From positions 1-64,000 of the forward strand of contig JAOPWC010000082.1 in NCBI GenBank assembly GCA_025965895.1: a DNA stretch of 64,000 nucleotides, in the 5' to 3' direction. The first letter of the stretch is position 1. The number at the start of each line of letters is the position of its first letter. The DNA comes from Mycobacterium sp. Lineage in GTDB: Bacteria > Actinomycetota > Actinomycetes > Mycobacteriales > Mycobacteriaceae. Positions 8,145 to 17,637 of the stretch are shown piece by piece. The position numbers and the translations under genes are program-made. A model generated the notes under the pieces. It was given only the letters and a program-made list of their open reading frames with translations. It did no database searches and had not been told where the DNA came from.

Positions 8145-9431
8145 GAAGCTGGTCGCCGACCTCGCGGCGGTCGACGGGTACGCCGACGAAGCGGCACTCG
8201 TCGCGCGAATAGCGCTGCTGGAGCGGGTTAAGCCGCTGCCGCAGCCGGCCAGGCGCGTGCCGCGGCGGCGCTGGATGCCTCGCGCCGCACGGCGGAAGCC
8301 GAAGCGGGGGTACCGGCGCGCCAACGCGGCCGCGGGGTCGCCAGTGAGATCGCTCTGGCCCGTCGCGACTCGCCGGCCCGTGGCGGCCGGCACCTCGGGT
8401 TCGCCAAGGCCCTGCCGCACGAGATGCCGTACACGCTGACGGCGTTGGAGGCAGGGGTGCTGAGCGAATGGCGCGCCACGCTGATCGTCCGCGAGTCCGC
8501 ATGTCTGGACGTTGAGGATCGTCGCGTGCTGGATGCCGAACTATGCGCGGATGTCGCGAATCTCGAAGGGCTGGGCGATGCGCGGGTGGCCGCGGCGGCC
8601 AAGGCGATCGCCTATCGGCTCGATCCAAGGGCAGTTGTCGACCGGGCCGCCAAAGCGGAGGACGAGCGCAGGGTGACGATCCGTCCCGCTCCCGACACGA
8701 TGACATGGCTGACCGCTTTGCTGCCCGTGGCCAAGGGGGTGGCGGTATACGCCGCGCTGCGCCGGACTGCCGACACCACGTTCGACGGCCGCTCCCGCAG
8801 TCAGGTGATGGCCGACATGCTGGTGGAGCGGGTGACCGGCCGGCCGGCCGAGGCGCCGACGCCGGTGATGGTGAACGTCGTGATGTCGGATCAGGCGTTG
8901 CTGGGCGGTGAGGCGGAGCCGGCTGTCATCGACGGGTACGGGCCGGTCCCGGCCGCGGTGGCGCGCGGGCTGGTGGGCCTGGCGGCGACCGACAAGCGTT
9001 CATATGCCGCGCTGCGGCGGCTTTATGCGAGGCCGCAGACGGGCGCGCTGGTGGCGCTCGAGTCGCGGTCGCGGCGATTTCCGCGGGGGCTGGCAGAATT
9101 CATCGGATTGCGCGATCAGCGATGTCGCACTCCCTTTTGTGGTGCCGCGATCCGGCATCGCGACCACGCCAGCCCCCGCGCCGGCGGCGGACCGACAAGC
9201 GTTGCGAATGGCCTCGGTCTGTGCGAGCAGTGCAACTACGTCAAGGAGGCACCCGGCTGGCGCGTCACTACGCGGACGGACGAACAACGAAGGCATACAG
9301 CAGAGTTCGCGACGCCTACCGGAGCACGCTACCGTTCCACAGCGCCGCCGCTGCCGCGGGCGCGGGAGGTGGAGGTGAGCGAAGTGGAGGCCAGAATCGG
9401 CATAGCGCTGATCGACCTGCACGCTGCCTGA
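8134..9431 (+). pseudogene. 13E12-family (DUF222) HNH endonuclease-like gene, single frameshift
   Basis: The gene opens MFDKKLVADLAAVDG and reads to LLERVK; homology to the 13E12 family then continues in the -1 frame from AAAAAGQARAAAALDASRR through to the end at RIGIALIDLHAA. The break is at 8230-8233, where AAGCC would need to be AAGGCC. One lost G explains it; the rest of the gene (DUF222 domain, then the C-terminal HNH motif with IRHRDH and GLCEQCNYVKE) is intact. 13E12 proteins are multicopy in mycobacteria and often associated with mobility. Either a recent pseudogene or a sequencing error. Confidence 0.85.
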
Positions 9432-9449
9432 GGGCCGGGGGTCACGCGG

Positions 9450-9535
9450 TGTCCGAGGGGGGACTTGAACCCCCACGCCCGTTAATAGGGCACTAGCACC
9501 TCAAGCTAGCGCGTCTGCCATTCCGCCACTCGGAC
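9450..9535 (-). tRNA. tRNA-Leu (GAG anticodon)
   Basis: A 7-bp acceptor stem GTCCGAG/CTCGGAC encloses a type II tRNA with a long variable arm. The anticodon stem CTAGC/GCTAG closes the loop TTGAGGT, giving anticodon GAG (reads CUC/CUU). The TpsiC arm GGGGG-TTCAAGT-CCCCC is perfect. Discriminator A is followed by CCG, so the CCA end is not encoded. Confidence 0.95.
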
Positions 9536-9631
9536 CGAGCCCAACCGATGTGAGCTGGGCAGCTAAGGCTATCGGATTCCTGCACCGGGGCCCAAACCTG
9601 ACAACCCACTCCAATGGTAGGAAAGGGGACT

Positions 9632-10957
9632 GTGACGACACCCGTCGACGAGGTGGTTGATCTCGTCAGCTCGCTGATCCGGTTCGACACCTCAAACACC
9701 GGCGATCCCGAGACCACCAAGGGCGAGGCCGAGTGCGCGCAGTGGGTCGCCGGCCAGTTGGAAGAGGTCGGCTACCAGATCGAATACCTCGAAGCCGGGG
9801 CGCCAGGGCGCGGGAACGTCTTCGCGCGGCTTCCCGGCGCCGACCCGGCCCGCGGCGCGCTGCTGATACACGGGCACCTCGACGTCGTGCCCGCCGAAGC
9901 GGCCGATTGGAGTGTGCACCCCTTCTCCGGAGCGGTGGAGGACGGCTTCGTCTGGGGCCGCGGCGCGGTCGACATGAAAGACATGGTCGGCATGATGATC
10001 GCGGTGGCGCGGCACTTCAAACGCGAAGGCATCGTCCCGCCTCGTGACCTCGTCTTCGCGTTCGTCTCCGACGAGGAGCACGGCGGCACATACGGCGCGC
10101 AGTGGCTGGTCGATCACCGGCCGGACCTGTTCGACGGCGTCTCCGAGGCGATCGGCGAGGTCGGCGGCTTCTCTTTGACAGTGCCCCGGCGCGACGGCGG
10201 CGAACGCCGGCTCTATCTGATCGAGACGGCCGAGAAGTCGCTGCTGTGGATGCGGCTGACCGCGCGCGGCCGTGCCGGGCACGGCTCGATGGTTCACGAC
10301 GACAACGCCGTCACGATGGTGGCCGAAGCCGTCGCCCGTCTGGGGCGCCACCAATTTCCACTGGTGTTGACCGACCCGGTCGCGGAATTTCTGGCCGCTG
10401 TGAGCGAGGAGACCGGTGACACCTTCGACGTCCACTCGCAGGACCTCGACGGAGCGATCGCCAAGCTGGGCCCGATGGCGCGCATCATCGGCGCGACGCT
10501 GCGCGACACCGCGAACCCGACGATGCTGAAGGCCGGATACAAAGCCAACGTCATCCCCGCCACCGCCGAAGCGGTCGTCGACTGCCGCGTGCTGCCGGGC
10601 CGACAGGCAGAGTTCGAGCGGGAGGTCGACGAGCTGATCGGTCCGGACGTCACCCGCGAGTGGATCCGGGCGCTGCCGTCCTACGAAACCAGCTTCGACG
10701 GCGAACTGGTCGACGCGATGAACGCCGCCCTGCTGGCCCTCGATCCCCAGGCGCGCATCGTGCCGTACATGATGTCCGGCGGCACGGACGCAAAAGCGTT
10801 CAAGCGGCTGGGTATTCGTTGTTTCGGCTTTATTCCGCTGCAGCTGCCGCCGGACCTGGATTTCGCGGCGTTGTTCCACGGCGTCGACGAGCGGGTACCC
10901 GTTGATGCGCTGAGGTTCGGCTGCCGGGTCCTCGAGCACTTTCTGTTGCACTGCTGA
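9632..10957 (+). CDS. M20 family metallopeptidase (Rv2141c-like, ArgE/DapE/ACY1)
   Basis: 441 residues. Zinc ligands are visible in [12 protein letters not shown] (His, Asp), GAVDMKDMV (bridging Asp), SDEEHGG (catalytic Glu-Glu) and the late FHGVDERVP (His). The dimerisation lid is inserted after [15 protein letters not shown]. The family hydrolyses N-acyl amino acids or dipeptides; the substrate here is not determined. I chose the GTG at 9632 because AGGAAAGGGG precedes it by 5 nt; the ATG at 9614 has no such signal. Confidence 0.9.
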   Translation: MTTPVDEVVDLVSSLIRFDTSNTGDPETTKGEAECAQWVAGQLEEVGYQIEYLEAGAPGRGNVFARLPGADPARGALLIHGHLDVVPAEAADWSVHPFSGAVEDGFVWGRGAVDMKDMVGMMIAVARHFKREGIVPPRDLVFAFVSDEEHGGTYGAQWLVDHRPDLFDGVSEAIGEVGGFSLTVPRRDGGERRLYLIETAEKSLLWMRLTARGRAGHGSMVHDDNAVTMVAEAVARLGRHQFPLVLTDPVAEFLAAVSEETGDTFDVHSQDLDGAIAKLGPMARIIGATLRDTANPTMLKAGYKANVIPATAEAVVDCRVLPGRQAEFEREVDELIGPDVTREWIRALPSYETSFDGELVDAMNAALLALDPQARIVPYMMSGGTDAKAFKRLGIRCFGFIPLQLPPDLDFAALFHGVDERVPVDALRFGCRVLEHFLLHC

Positions 10958-10974
10958 TCGAAGAAAGGACCACC

Positions 10975-11505
10975 ATGGCGTTCCCGTACAACCCGTACGA
11001 CTTCCTGCCGAAACTGCCGACGTTCAGATTGTGCTCGCAATCGATCTCCGATGGTGAGACTCTCCGCAACGAACAGGTCAGCGGCATTATGGGAGCGGGC
11101 GGTCAGGACATCTCGCCGCAGCTGAGCTGGTCCGGCTTCCCGGAGGAGACCCGCAGCTTCGCGGTGACGGTCTACGATCCCGACGCGCCGACGGTGTCGG
11201 GGTTTTGGCACTGGGCCGTCGCCAACCTCCCGGCAACGGTCACGTCCCTTCCGGAGGGCGCCGGAGACGGCAGCGAGTTGCCCGGCGGGGCAATCACTTT
11301 GCGCAACGACGCCAGCCAGCGGCGCTACATCGGGGCGGCGCCACCGGATGGCCATGGCGCTCATCGCTACTTCGTCGCCGTTCATGCCGTCGACGTCGAA
11401 AAGCTCGACATCACGGAGGAGTCGACGCCTGCGTTCCTCGGGTTCAACCTCTTCCAGCGCGCGATCGCCCGGACCCTCATCCACGGCATCTACGAGGTGC
11501 CGTAG
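10975..11505 (+). CDS. YbhB/YbcL-type PEBP protein (Rv2140c/TB18.6-like)
   Basis: 176 residues covering one phosphatidylethanolamine-binding-protein domain. Signature segments are [23 protein letters not shown] (the DPDxP and HW motif) and [13 protein letters not shown] (GxHRY). The PEBP cavity binds anionic ligands; the mycobacterial homologue's physiological role is open. GAAAGGACC gives a good ribosome-binding site 6 nt before the ATG, 17 nt after the M20 gene, so the two probably form an operon. Confidence 0.93.
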   Translation: MAFPYNPYDFLPKLPTFRLCSQSISDGETLRNEQVSGIMGAGGQDISPQLSWSGFPEETRSFAVTVYDPDAPTVSGFWHWAVANLPATVTSLPEGAGDGSELPGGAITLRNDASQRRYIGAAPPDGHGAHRYFVAVHAVDVEKLDITEESTPAFLGFNLFQRAIARTLIHGIYEVP

Positions 11506-11510
11506 ACCCG

Positions 11511-12578
11511 CTACCGACGCGCTGCCGAACCCACCGCGTCGGCCAGGCTATCGAACCCGCCGGCGTGCAGGCGGCGGGCGAGCCCGTCGTGAATCCGCTT
11601 GGGCCACAAGCCGCCACCGTAGATGAACCCGGTGTAACCCTGCAGCAGTGACGCCCCCGCCGTGATGCGCTCCCATGCGTCGTCGGCGGTCTCGATGCCG
11701 CCGACGCTGACGAGCGTGAGCTTGTCGCCGACCCGGGCATTCAGTCGACGCAACACCTCGACGGAGCGGCGCGCCAGCGGCGCCCCAGACACGCCTCCTG
11801 CCCCCAGGTCGGCGACGCCCCCGGTGGTGAGACCGTTACGCAAGACAGTGGTGTTGGTCGCAACGATGCCGGCCACGCCGAGCTCGACGGCCAAATCGGC
11901 GATGTCGTCGATCTCGGCGTCAGACAGATCGGGCGCGATCTTCACCAGTACTGGCGTCGACGTCTCCGACCGCACCCCGGTCAGGATCGACCGCAGCGAC
12001 TCGACGGCCTGCAGATCGCGCAGTCCCGGCGTGTTCGGTGAGCTGACGTTCACCACGACGAAGTCGGCGGCCGGTCCGACCATCCGCGCACTGGCCTGGT
12101 AGTCGTCGGCCGCCCGCTCGGGCGGCGTCAATCTCGTCTTGCCGATGTTCGCGCCGACGGGGACGTCGGACCGCCGGCGAACCAGCCGCAGCGCCAGCTC
12201 GGCCGCGCCGTGGTTGTTGAACCCCATCCGGTTGAGCAGGGCGCGATCGTCGGGCAGCCGGAACAGCCGCGGCTTTGGATTGCCCGGCTGCGGCTCGGCC
12301 GTCACGGTGCCCACTTCGGCGAAGCCGAACCCGAGTGCACCCCACGCGTTGAGCCCGGTGCCATCCTTGTCGAAGCCCGCGGCCAGCCCGAGTGGGCCGG
12401 CAAATCGCACCCCGAACACCGTGACGGCCAGCGCCGCGTCGCGGGGGGCAAGCAGCCGGTGCAGCAGCCGCCGCAGTGGTGGTATCGCGGTCAGCACACG
12501 CAGCCCAAAGAACACCCAGGTGTGAATGCGCTCTGCCGGCACTCTGAACAGCAGCCGCCGCAACGCGCGGTACATCAC
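11511..12578 (-). CDS. pyrD: Class 2 dihydroorotate dehydrogenase (quinone)
   Basis: 355 residues from GTG 12578, or 354 from ATG 12575. It oxidises dihydroorotate to orotate in pyrimidine synthesis at the membrane with a quinone acceptor. The N-terminal [13 protein letters not shown] helix is the class 2 membrane extension. FMN and substrate motifs include [32 protein letters not shown] (catalytic Ser region), VKIAPDLSD and [13 protein letters not shown]. The start overlaps the DUF5703 stop, so translation is likely coupled. The operon is lppL-DUF5703-pyrD. Confidence 0.95.
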   Translation of the reverse strand: MMYRALRRLLFRVPAERIHTWVFFGLRVLTAIPPLRRLLHRLLAPRDAALAVTVFGVRFAGPLGLAAGFDKDGTGLNAWGALGFGFAEVGTVTAEPQPGNPKPRLFRLPDDRALLNRMGFNNHGAAELALRLVRRRSDVPVGANIGKTRLTPPERAADDYQASARMVGPAADFVVVNVSSPNTPGLRDLQAVESLRSILTGVRSETSTPVLVKIAPDLSDAEIDDIADLAVELGVAGIVATNTTVLRNGLTTGGVADLGAGGVSGAPLARRSVEVLRRLNARVGDKLTLVSVGGIETADDAWERITAGASLLQGYTGFIYGGGLWPKRIHDGLARRLHAGGFDSLADAVGSAARR

Positions 12579-12820
12579 AGCTCGGGCTGGTCAGCCAGAC
12601 TGTGGGACTTCTTGCGGCGCAGCAGCACCCGTCGACTGCCGTCGGTATAGAGCCGCACCCGCGTCAACTCCCAGCCGCGATACTCCGCCTCGATGGACAG
12701 CCGCGTCGACGCGCTGAGCCGCGTCACGTCCGGCGGCAGCCGCAGCGGAACCCACTCGTAGTCGTCGGACAGGTCGCTGTCCCAGTCGCGCGGCATCCGC
12801 CCGTGTGCGGCCGCCGTCAC
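12575..12820 (-). CDS. DUF5703 family small protein
   Basis: 81 residues, soluble and basic at the C-terminus ([10 protein letters not shown]). The central [33 protein letters not shown] segment is typical of the DUF5703 family found next to pyrD in mycobacteria. Function unknown. GTG start overlaps the lppL stop by 4 nt, and its own stop overlaps the pyrD start, so all three genes are translationally coupled. Confidence 0.78.
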   Translation of the reverse strand: MTAAAHGRMPRDWDSDLSDDYEWVPLRLPPDVTRLSASTRLSIEAEYRGWELTRVRLYTDGSRRVLLRRKKSHSLADQPEL

Positions 12821-13866
12821 GCCGAACCCGCCGCGTGGTCGATCGCCTGTACGCCGTCGCCCGTGCCCGACACCACGTAGAGCGTGCCGCGGGCCTCGTC
12901 GAAGGCCAGCGAGTTCGGTTGCCTCACGGTTGGGTATCGCACCTTCTCAACAGGTATTCCAGTGGCCAGATCGTAACCAACGACCATATTCGCCGCGGTC
13001 TCTGACACCCAAGCCAGGGTACGGCTTCCTGCCAGCCCGTACGGCGCTTCTCGCACCGGATACTGCTGACGCAGGATCAACGGATCGACGCCGAACACCA
13101 ACAACTCGTCGCCCCGGGTGTCGGCGACCAGCACCCGCCCGGCCGGATCCGCGGCCAGCGTTGTGGCGCCCTCGCCTGCGCGCAACGCGTGCTGTGGGTG
13201 GGCGCCGCTGGCGTCGAGGGTCGTCACGGACGTCTGCCCGCGGTCCAGCACGACGGCCGTGTTACCTTCCGTCGCAAGTTCATCCACATGCGCGAAAATC
13301 TTGACCTGCGCGGCCACGTGGGATGCCGAATCGAGTGTGTAGACCGCCCCGTCGGCGCTGCCGAGGACCAGTCGGCCGTCGGCCCTGCGTGCGACCGCGG
13401 TGAAGTCGGTGGCGTCCTGGCCGTCGACGCCGACCCTGTCCACCCGCCCCGCCGCGAGATCGACCCGGTAGTACCCACCGTGCGTGGTTAGGTAGGCCGC
13501 TCCGCGATCGTCGCAGGTCAGCGCCGTCGCTGGCCCGGGTAGCGCGACGTTGCGCGGCGGCCCACCCATCGCGGGAAACAGGGTGACGATCGCGGGCGAT
13601 TGCCGGTCGGGGCCGGGGCTGAACACCACCAGCGACGACGTGTCCGCGTCGAACGTCGTTGCCTGCGCACCGCCGGGCAGCGGGCGCACAACGCCGGCGG
13701 GCGCGACCGTGACAGGCGGTGACGCCGCGGGTCCGCCAGGTTCGATCGTCGGGGGCGGTTTTCCGACCGGATTGGACGAGCAGCCTGCCGCCGCTAGCGC
13801 ACACGCCAGCAACACCGTCAGGCCGAGAATAACGGCGCGACCTGCGTGGTCCATCGATCGCGGCAA
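12817..13866 (-). CDS. lppL: Lipoprotein with beta-propeller-like repeats (LppL-like)
   Basis: 349 residues. The signal peptide ends in LAAAGC, a lipobox. The mature part is a series of repeats of the type found in YncE/WD-like propellers (TVYVVSGTGDGVQ, LAYLTTHGGYYRVDL) with no catalytic motif visible. It is an extracytoplasmic membrane-anchored protein of unknown function, upstream of pyrD. TTG at 13866 has a GAGGAAG site 7 nt upstream; ATG at 13854 lacks a good site, though it also gives a usable signal. Confidence 0.85.
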   Translation of the reverse strand: MPRSMDHAGRAVILGLTVLLACALAAAGCSSNPVGKPPPTIEPGGPAASPPVTVAPAGVVRPLPGGAQATTFDADTSSLVVFSPGPDRQSPAIVTLFPAMGGPPRNVALPGPATALTCDDRGAAYLTTHGGYYRVDLAAGRVDRVGVDGQDATDFTAVARRADGRLVLGSADGAVYTLDSASHVAAQVKIFAHVDELATEGNTAVVLDRGQTSVTTLDASGAHPQHALRAGEGATTLAADPAGRVLVADTRGDELLVFGVDPLILRQQYPVREAPYGLAGSRTLAWVSETAANMVVGYDLATGIPVEKVRYPTVRQPNSLAFDEARGTLYVVSGTGDGVQAIDHAAGSA

Positions 13867-13972
13867 AGGGTGACTTCCTCAAGTTACGGGTGTGACTTCC
13901 GACGGCGGCAAGTCTAAGCAAAGTCATCGGTACGAATCGCGCGCTCGGGCTTTCGAATCGACAGCGCGGCGG

Positions 13973-13978
13973 TATGGT
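13973..13978 (+). promoter_or_regulatory. -10 element TATGGT for leaderless Rv2137c-like gene
   Basis: TATGGT fits the mycobacterial -10 consensus TANNNT and lies 6 nt before the ATG, so transcription should start at the start codon. No ribosome-binding site is present. Confidence 0.5.
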
Positions 13979-13984
13979 CCACTC

Positions 13985-14308
13985 ATGACCCTCGCGCCCG
14001 ACCGAGAGTGTGCCACCCCGGATTTCGTCGTCGAAGACGTGTACACAGGCGCGTTCGCCAGCGGATTCGGCCACGTCGGTGACGGCCGCAGCTTCGCGTT
14101 TCACACGGAGAAGAACCTGCTCGTGGTGGAGCTGTACCGGCCGCGACTGGTTGGGCCGGTACCTCACGCGGAAGACGTCGTCGCGGTCGCGACGCGTCGG
14201 CGCACCGATATCGACCTCACCGACGAGCGCAGCATCGTCGCCGCGGTGCGTGATCTGGTCGCCGCAGCCCAGCCGGTGACCCGCCCGGGTTCGAAACGAT
14301 CCCGCTAG
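13985..14308 (+). CDS. Conserved hypothetical (Rv2137c-like)
   Basis: 107 residues, soluble, one domain: [42 protein letters not shown]. No known catalytic motif. The conserved location is beside uppP. The ATG at 13985 is supported by a -10 element 6 nt upstream. The in-frame upstream extension to 13892 lacks conservation in my recollection of the family. Confidence 0.72.
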   Translation: MTLAPDRECATPDFVVEDVYTGAFASGFGHVGDGRSFAFHTEKNLLVVELYRPRLVGPVPHAEDVVAVATRRRTDIDLTDERSIVAAVRDLVAAAQPVTRPGSKRSR

Positions 14309-14320
14309 CCACCGACCGGG

Positions 14321-14326
14321 TACGGT
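14321..14326 (+). promoter_or_regulatory. -10 element TACGGT for leaderless uppP remnant
   Basis: TACGGT lies 7 nt upstream of the GTG start codon of the shortened uppP gene, consistent with a leaderless transcript that also carries the downstream phosphatase gene. Confidence 0.45.
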
Positions 14327-14333
14327 CGTCGGC

Positions 14334-14663
14334 GTGAATGCGGCGACCATGTCCTGGTGGCAGGTGATCGTGCTGGCGGTGTTGCAAGGATTGACCGAAT
14401 TCCCGCCGGTCTCGTCCTCAGGTCACCTGGCGATCGCGCCACGGCTGTTCTTCAATGGCGACGCAGGCCCGTCGTTCAGCGCGGTCATCCAGATCGGCAC
14501 CGAGCTGGCCGTGCTGGTGTACTTCGCGAGGGACATTGGCCGCATCGCGAAGGCCTGGTTCAGCGGCCTGTTCGTCACCGACCATCGCGGGCTGGACTAC
14601 CGCGTCGCGCTCGGGGGCGCGGTGATGACCCTGCTCGGCGCCGGGGCGGTCCCCGCGGCATGA
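14334..14663 (+). pseudogene. uppP: Undecaprenyl-diphosphatase UppP with large in-frame internal deletion
   Basis: 109 residues, against about 276 for the family. Residues 1-88 match the UppP N-terminus ([32 protein letters not shown]) as far as GLDYR. The next residues [21 protein letters not shown] match the extreme C-terminus of UppP. The two parts are joined in frame at a Tyr-Arg, so about 165 central residues are gone, including the PGxSRS catalytic segment. The motif usually written TEFLPVSSSGH has Pro instead of Leu here ([11 protein letters not shown]). It cannot be a working phosphatase. Its stop overlaps the next ATG. Confidence 0.88.
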
Positions 14664-15361
14664 CCGTCATCCTGCTGCGGCACGGGCGTTCCACGTCGAA
14701 CACCGCTCATGTGCTGGCCGGCCGGGCCACCGGCATCGACCTCGACGACAAGGGTCGCGAGCAGGCCGACGGGCTGGTGGCACGCATCGGATCTCTGCCG
14801 ATCCGCGCGTTGGTCACCTCGCCGCTGTTGCGCTGTCGGCGAACGCTGGAACCGTTGGCCGCCGCGCTGGGCCTGGAGCCGATTGTCGACGAGCGGCTCT
14901 CGGAGGTGGACTACGGCCAATGGACCGGGCGCAAGATCGGCGAGCTGGTCAAGGAGCCGCTCTGGGCCGTTGTCCAGGCTCAGCCCAGTGCGGCGGTGTT
15001 TCCCGAAGGGGAAGGGCTGGCCGACGTCCAGGCACGGGCGGTCGCCACGGTCCGCGAGCGCGACCGCCGCCTGGCCGAAGAGCACGGCGGCCAGGTGTTG
15101 TGGCTCGCGTGCACGCACGGTGACGTGATCAAGGCCGTGGTTGCCGACGCGCTTGGCACGCATCTGGACAGCTTCCAGCGCATCACCGCCGATCCGGCAT
15201 CGATGAGCGTGATCAGCTACACACCACTGCGCCCGTTCGTCGTTCATATCAACCACACCGGCGCCCAGCTGGCTGCGGGACTCGCGGCCAAACCGTCCGA
15301 GAGCGACGGGGCAGCCGAGGTGCCGAAGGGTGATGCTGTCGTGGGAGGATCGACAGACTGA
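14660..15361 (+). CDS. Histidine phosphatase family protein (Rv2135c-like)
   Basis: 233 residues of the phosphoglycerate-mutase-like superfamily. The RHG motif with the phosphorylated His is [10 protein letters not shown] at residues 3-12; the second catalytic His is in [12 protein letters not shown], and the proton-donor Glu region is [14 protein letters not shown]. The M. tuberculosis orthologue has been studied as an acid phosphatase; substrate here unknown. The ATG overlaps the uppP stop (ATGA). The uppP-phosphatase-DUF3090-SCO1664 run keeps the same order as in M. tuberculosis. Confidence 0.9.
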   Translation: MTVILLRHGRSTSNTAHVLAGRATGIDLDDKGREQADGLVARIGSLPIRALVTSPLLRCRRTLEPLAAALGLEPIVDERLSEVDYGQWTGRKIGELVKEPLWAVVQAQPSAAVFPEGEGLADVQARAVATVRERDRRLAEEHGGQVLWLACTHGDVIKAVVADALGTHLDSFQRITADPASMSVISYTPLRPFVVHINHTGAQLAAGLAAKPSESDGAAEVPKGDAVVGGSTD

Positions 15362-15405
15362 GGAATTACGGCCAAGGTGCAATAACCGGTATTTTGGAAC
15401 GTGCA

Positions 15406-15993
15406 ATGGCCCGAGCAATTCACGTCTTCCGTTCGCCCGACCGTTTCGTGGCCGGGACCGTTGGCCAGCCCGGAAACCGAACCTTTTATCTGCAGGCTGT
15501 GCACGACTCCCGGGTGGTGTCGGTGATCCTGGAAAAGCAGCAGGTTGCCGTGCTCGCCGAGCGGATCGGCGCGTTGCTGCTGGAAGTGCACCGGAGATTC
15601 GGCACGCCGATCCCGCCTGAGACCGGTGAGGTTGACGACCTCAGCCCGCTGATTACCCCGGTGGATGCCGAGTTCCGGGTCGGCACGATGGGCCTCGGCT
15701 GGGACTCAGAGGCCCAAACCGTGGTCGTGGAGCTGCTGGCGGTGACCGACAGCGAATTCGATGCCTCTGTGGTGCTCGACGACGCCGAAGAGGGCCCTGA
15801 CGCTGTGCGCGTGTTCCTGACACCGGAGTCCGCCCGGCAATTTGCCAACCGGTCAAACCGCGTGATTTCGGCCGGCCGCCCGCCATGCCCGCTGTGTGAC
15901 GAGCCGCTGGATCCCGCAGGTCATATCTGCGTGCGCACCAATGGCTATCGACGCGCGGAGCCGTTCGAGTCCGCCGATGACGCCGAGGCGTGA
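15406..15993 (+). CDS. DUF3090 family protein (Rv2134c-like)
   Basis: 195 residues, nearly identical in motif content to mycobacterial homologues: ARAIHVFRSPDRFVAGTVGQPGNRTFYLQA, the central PEEVDDL region and a C-terminal CPLCDEPLDPAGHICVRTNGYRR with a CxxC...C zinc-ribbon-like cluster. Function unknown; the co-occurrence with the SCO1664 kinase-like gene is conserved across actinobacteria. ATG at 15406 is preferred to the TTG at 15394 because family proteins start MARAIHVF. Confidence 0.9.
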   Translation: MARAIHVFRSPDRFVAGTVGQPGNRTFYLQAVHDSRVVSVILEKQQVAVLAERIGALLLEVHRRFGTPIPPETGEVDDLSPLITPVDAEFRVGTMGLGWDSEAQTVVVELLAVTDSEFDASVVLDDAEEGPDAVRVFLTPESARQFANRSNRVISAGRPPCPLCDEPLDPAGHICVRTNGYRRAEPFESADDAEA

Positions 15994-16828
15994 AGTCCGG
16001 CGGGCAGAAGCGCGGCGACCGGGGGACGAGGTGCGCGAAGCGCTACGCAGCGGCGAACTCACGGTCATCGGGCGCATCCGCTCGGCGAGCAACGCCACCT
16101 TTCTGTGCGAGGTGGAGTGGGCCGGACACCGGACGCACTGCGTGTACAAGCCGATAGCGGGCGAGCAGCCGCTGTGGGACTTCCCCGACGGCACGCTCGC
16201 CGGCCGCGAACGCGCCGCCTACCTCGTATCCGAGTCGCTCGGCTGGAACATCGTGCCGCATACCATCATTCGCGACGGTCCTGCCGGCCGCGGGATGCTG
16301 CAGCGCTGGATCGAGGAGCCTGACGACTCCTCGACGGCGGACGAGAAGACGACACCGGATCTGGTCGACCTGTTCCCGGCGGGCAAAGTGCCGCCGGGGT
16401 ATCTGCCGGTACTGCGCGCGTACGACTACGCCGGCGACGAGGTGACGCTGGTGCACGCCGACGACGCGCGGCTGCGGCGGATGGCGGTATTCGACGTGCT
16501 GATCAACAACGCCGACCGCAAGGGCGGCCACATCCTCACCGGGCTGGACGACAACGTCTACGGTGTCGACCACGGCATCTGCCTGCACGTCGAGGACAAG
16601 CTGCGCACGGTGCTGTGGGGGTGGGCCGGCAAGCCCGTCGACGATGAGAACCTGGCCGCGGTGGCTCGGCTCGCGGCCGCCCTGGAGGGCCCGCTGGCCA
16701 GCGCGCTACGCGGACTCATCACCAGCGCTGAGATTACGACGCTGTGGCTGCGGGCCGAGGCGCTGTTGGAAAACCCGGTGATGCCGACCCCGGACCGGCG
16801 CCGACCGATCCCGTGGCCGGCGTTCTGA
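15977..16828 (+). CDS. SCO1664 family kinase-fold protein (Rv2133c-like)
   Basis: 283 residues. HipA/PI3-4-kinase-like motifs are present: [24 protein letters not shown] resembles the nucleotide-binding segment, [11 protein letters not shown] the catalytic loop and [23 protein letters not shown] the metal-binding part. The protein is expected to be a phosphotransferase, target unknown. The start at ATG 15977 overlaps DUF3090 by 17 nt, in a different frame. It ends RRPIPWPAF, as in homologues. Confidence 0.87.
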   Translation: MTPRREVRRAEARRPGDEVREALRSGELTVIGRIRSASNATFLCEVEWAGHRTHCVYKPIAGEQPLWDFPDGTLAGRERAAYLVSESLGWNIVPHTIIRDGPAGRGMLQRWIEEPDDSSTADEKTTPDLVDLFPAGKVPPGYLPVLRAYDYAGDEVTLVHADDARLRRMAVFDVLINNADRKGGHILTGLDDNVYGVDHGICLHVEDKLRTVLWGWAGKPVDDENLAAVARLAAALEGPLASALRGLITSAEITTLWLRAEALLENPVMPTPDRRRPIPWPAF

Positions 16829-16854
16829 TCCAGCCGTCGGCAATACTGGCAGGT

Positions 16855-17613
16855 GTGACCCCTAACGATGCCGAGCTGGCCGCCCAGCTCGCCGAGGACG
16901 CCGGAAAACTGCTGCTCGAAGTCCGCGACGAGCTCGGGTTCGACGACCGACGGGCGCTCGGCGCGGCCGGGGACAAGCGCGCCAACGCGCTGATCCTTGA
17001 CCGGCTCCGCGACGAGCGGCCCGGCGACGGGCTGCTCAGCGAGGAGGCTCACGACGACCTCAGCCGGCTGAAGCGTGACCGCGTGTGGATCATCGACCCG
17101 CTGGACGGCACTCGGGAGTTCTCGACACCCGGGCGCGACGACTGGGCCGTGCACGTCGCGCTGTGGCAGCGCGGTGCCGAGATCACCGACGCCGCCGTCG
17201 CGCTGCCGGCCCGCGGCGAGCTGTACCGCACCGACACCGTCGGCGCACACACCCCGCCCATCGCCGCCGACGGGCCGATCAGAGTGGCCGTCAGCGCCAC
17301 CCGGCCTCCGTCGCTGCTGTTCCGGATCAGCCAGACCCTTGCGCTCGAACCGGTTCCGATCGGCTCCGCGGGCGCCAAGGCGATGGCCGTCGTCCGGGGC
17401 GACGTCGACGCGTACCTGCACGCGGGTGGGCAATGGGAGTGGGACTCGGCCGCGCCGGCCGGGGTGGTGTTGGCCGCCGGGCTGCATGCGTCGCGGCTGG
17501 ACGGGTCGCCGCTTCGCTACAACCAGCCTGACCCGTACCTGCCTGACCTGCTGATGTGCCGCGCCGAACTGGCCGGCCCGCTGTTGGACGCGATCCGGCG
17601 AGCCGTCTTCTAA
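16855..17613 (+). CDS. cysQ: 3'(2'),5'-bisphosphate nucleotidase CysQ
   Basis: 252 residues of the inositol monophosphatase superfamily. Metal ligands are in LSEEAHDD (Glu-Glu), [12 protein letters not shown] (DPLDG) and the late WEWDSAAP (WDxAA). Mycobacterial CysQ hydrolyses 3'-phosphoadenosine 5'-phosphate formed in sulphate assimilation. The GTG at 16855 begins the conserved region. The gene is 24 nt upstream of mshC, linking sulphur assimilation with mycothiol synthesis. Confidence 0.92.
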   Translation: MTPNDAELAAQLAEDAGKLLLEVRDELGFDDRRALGAAGDKRANALILDRLRDERPGDGLLSEEAHDDLSRLKRDRVWIIDPLDGTREFSTPGRDDWAVHVALWQRGAEITDAAVALPARGELYRTDTVGAHTPPIAADGPIRVAVSATRPPSLLFRISQTLALEPVPIGSAGAKAMAVVRGDVDAYLHAGGQWEWDSAAPAGVVLAAGLHASRLDGSPLRYNQPDPYLPDLLMCRAELAGPLLDAIRRAVF

Positions 17614-17624
17614 GCCGCCGGTCT

Positions 17625-17630
17625 TAAAGT
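17625..17630 (+). promoter_or_regulatory. -10 element TAAAGT for leaderless mshC
   Basis: TAAAGT is 7 nt before the mshC ATG and there is no Shine-Dalgarno sequence in between. This predicts a leaderless mRNA starting at or next to the A of the ATG. Confidence 0.5.
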
Positions 17631-17637
17631 CGACAGC

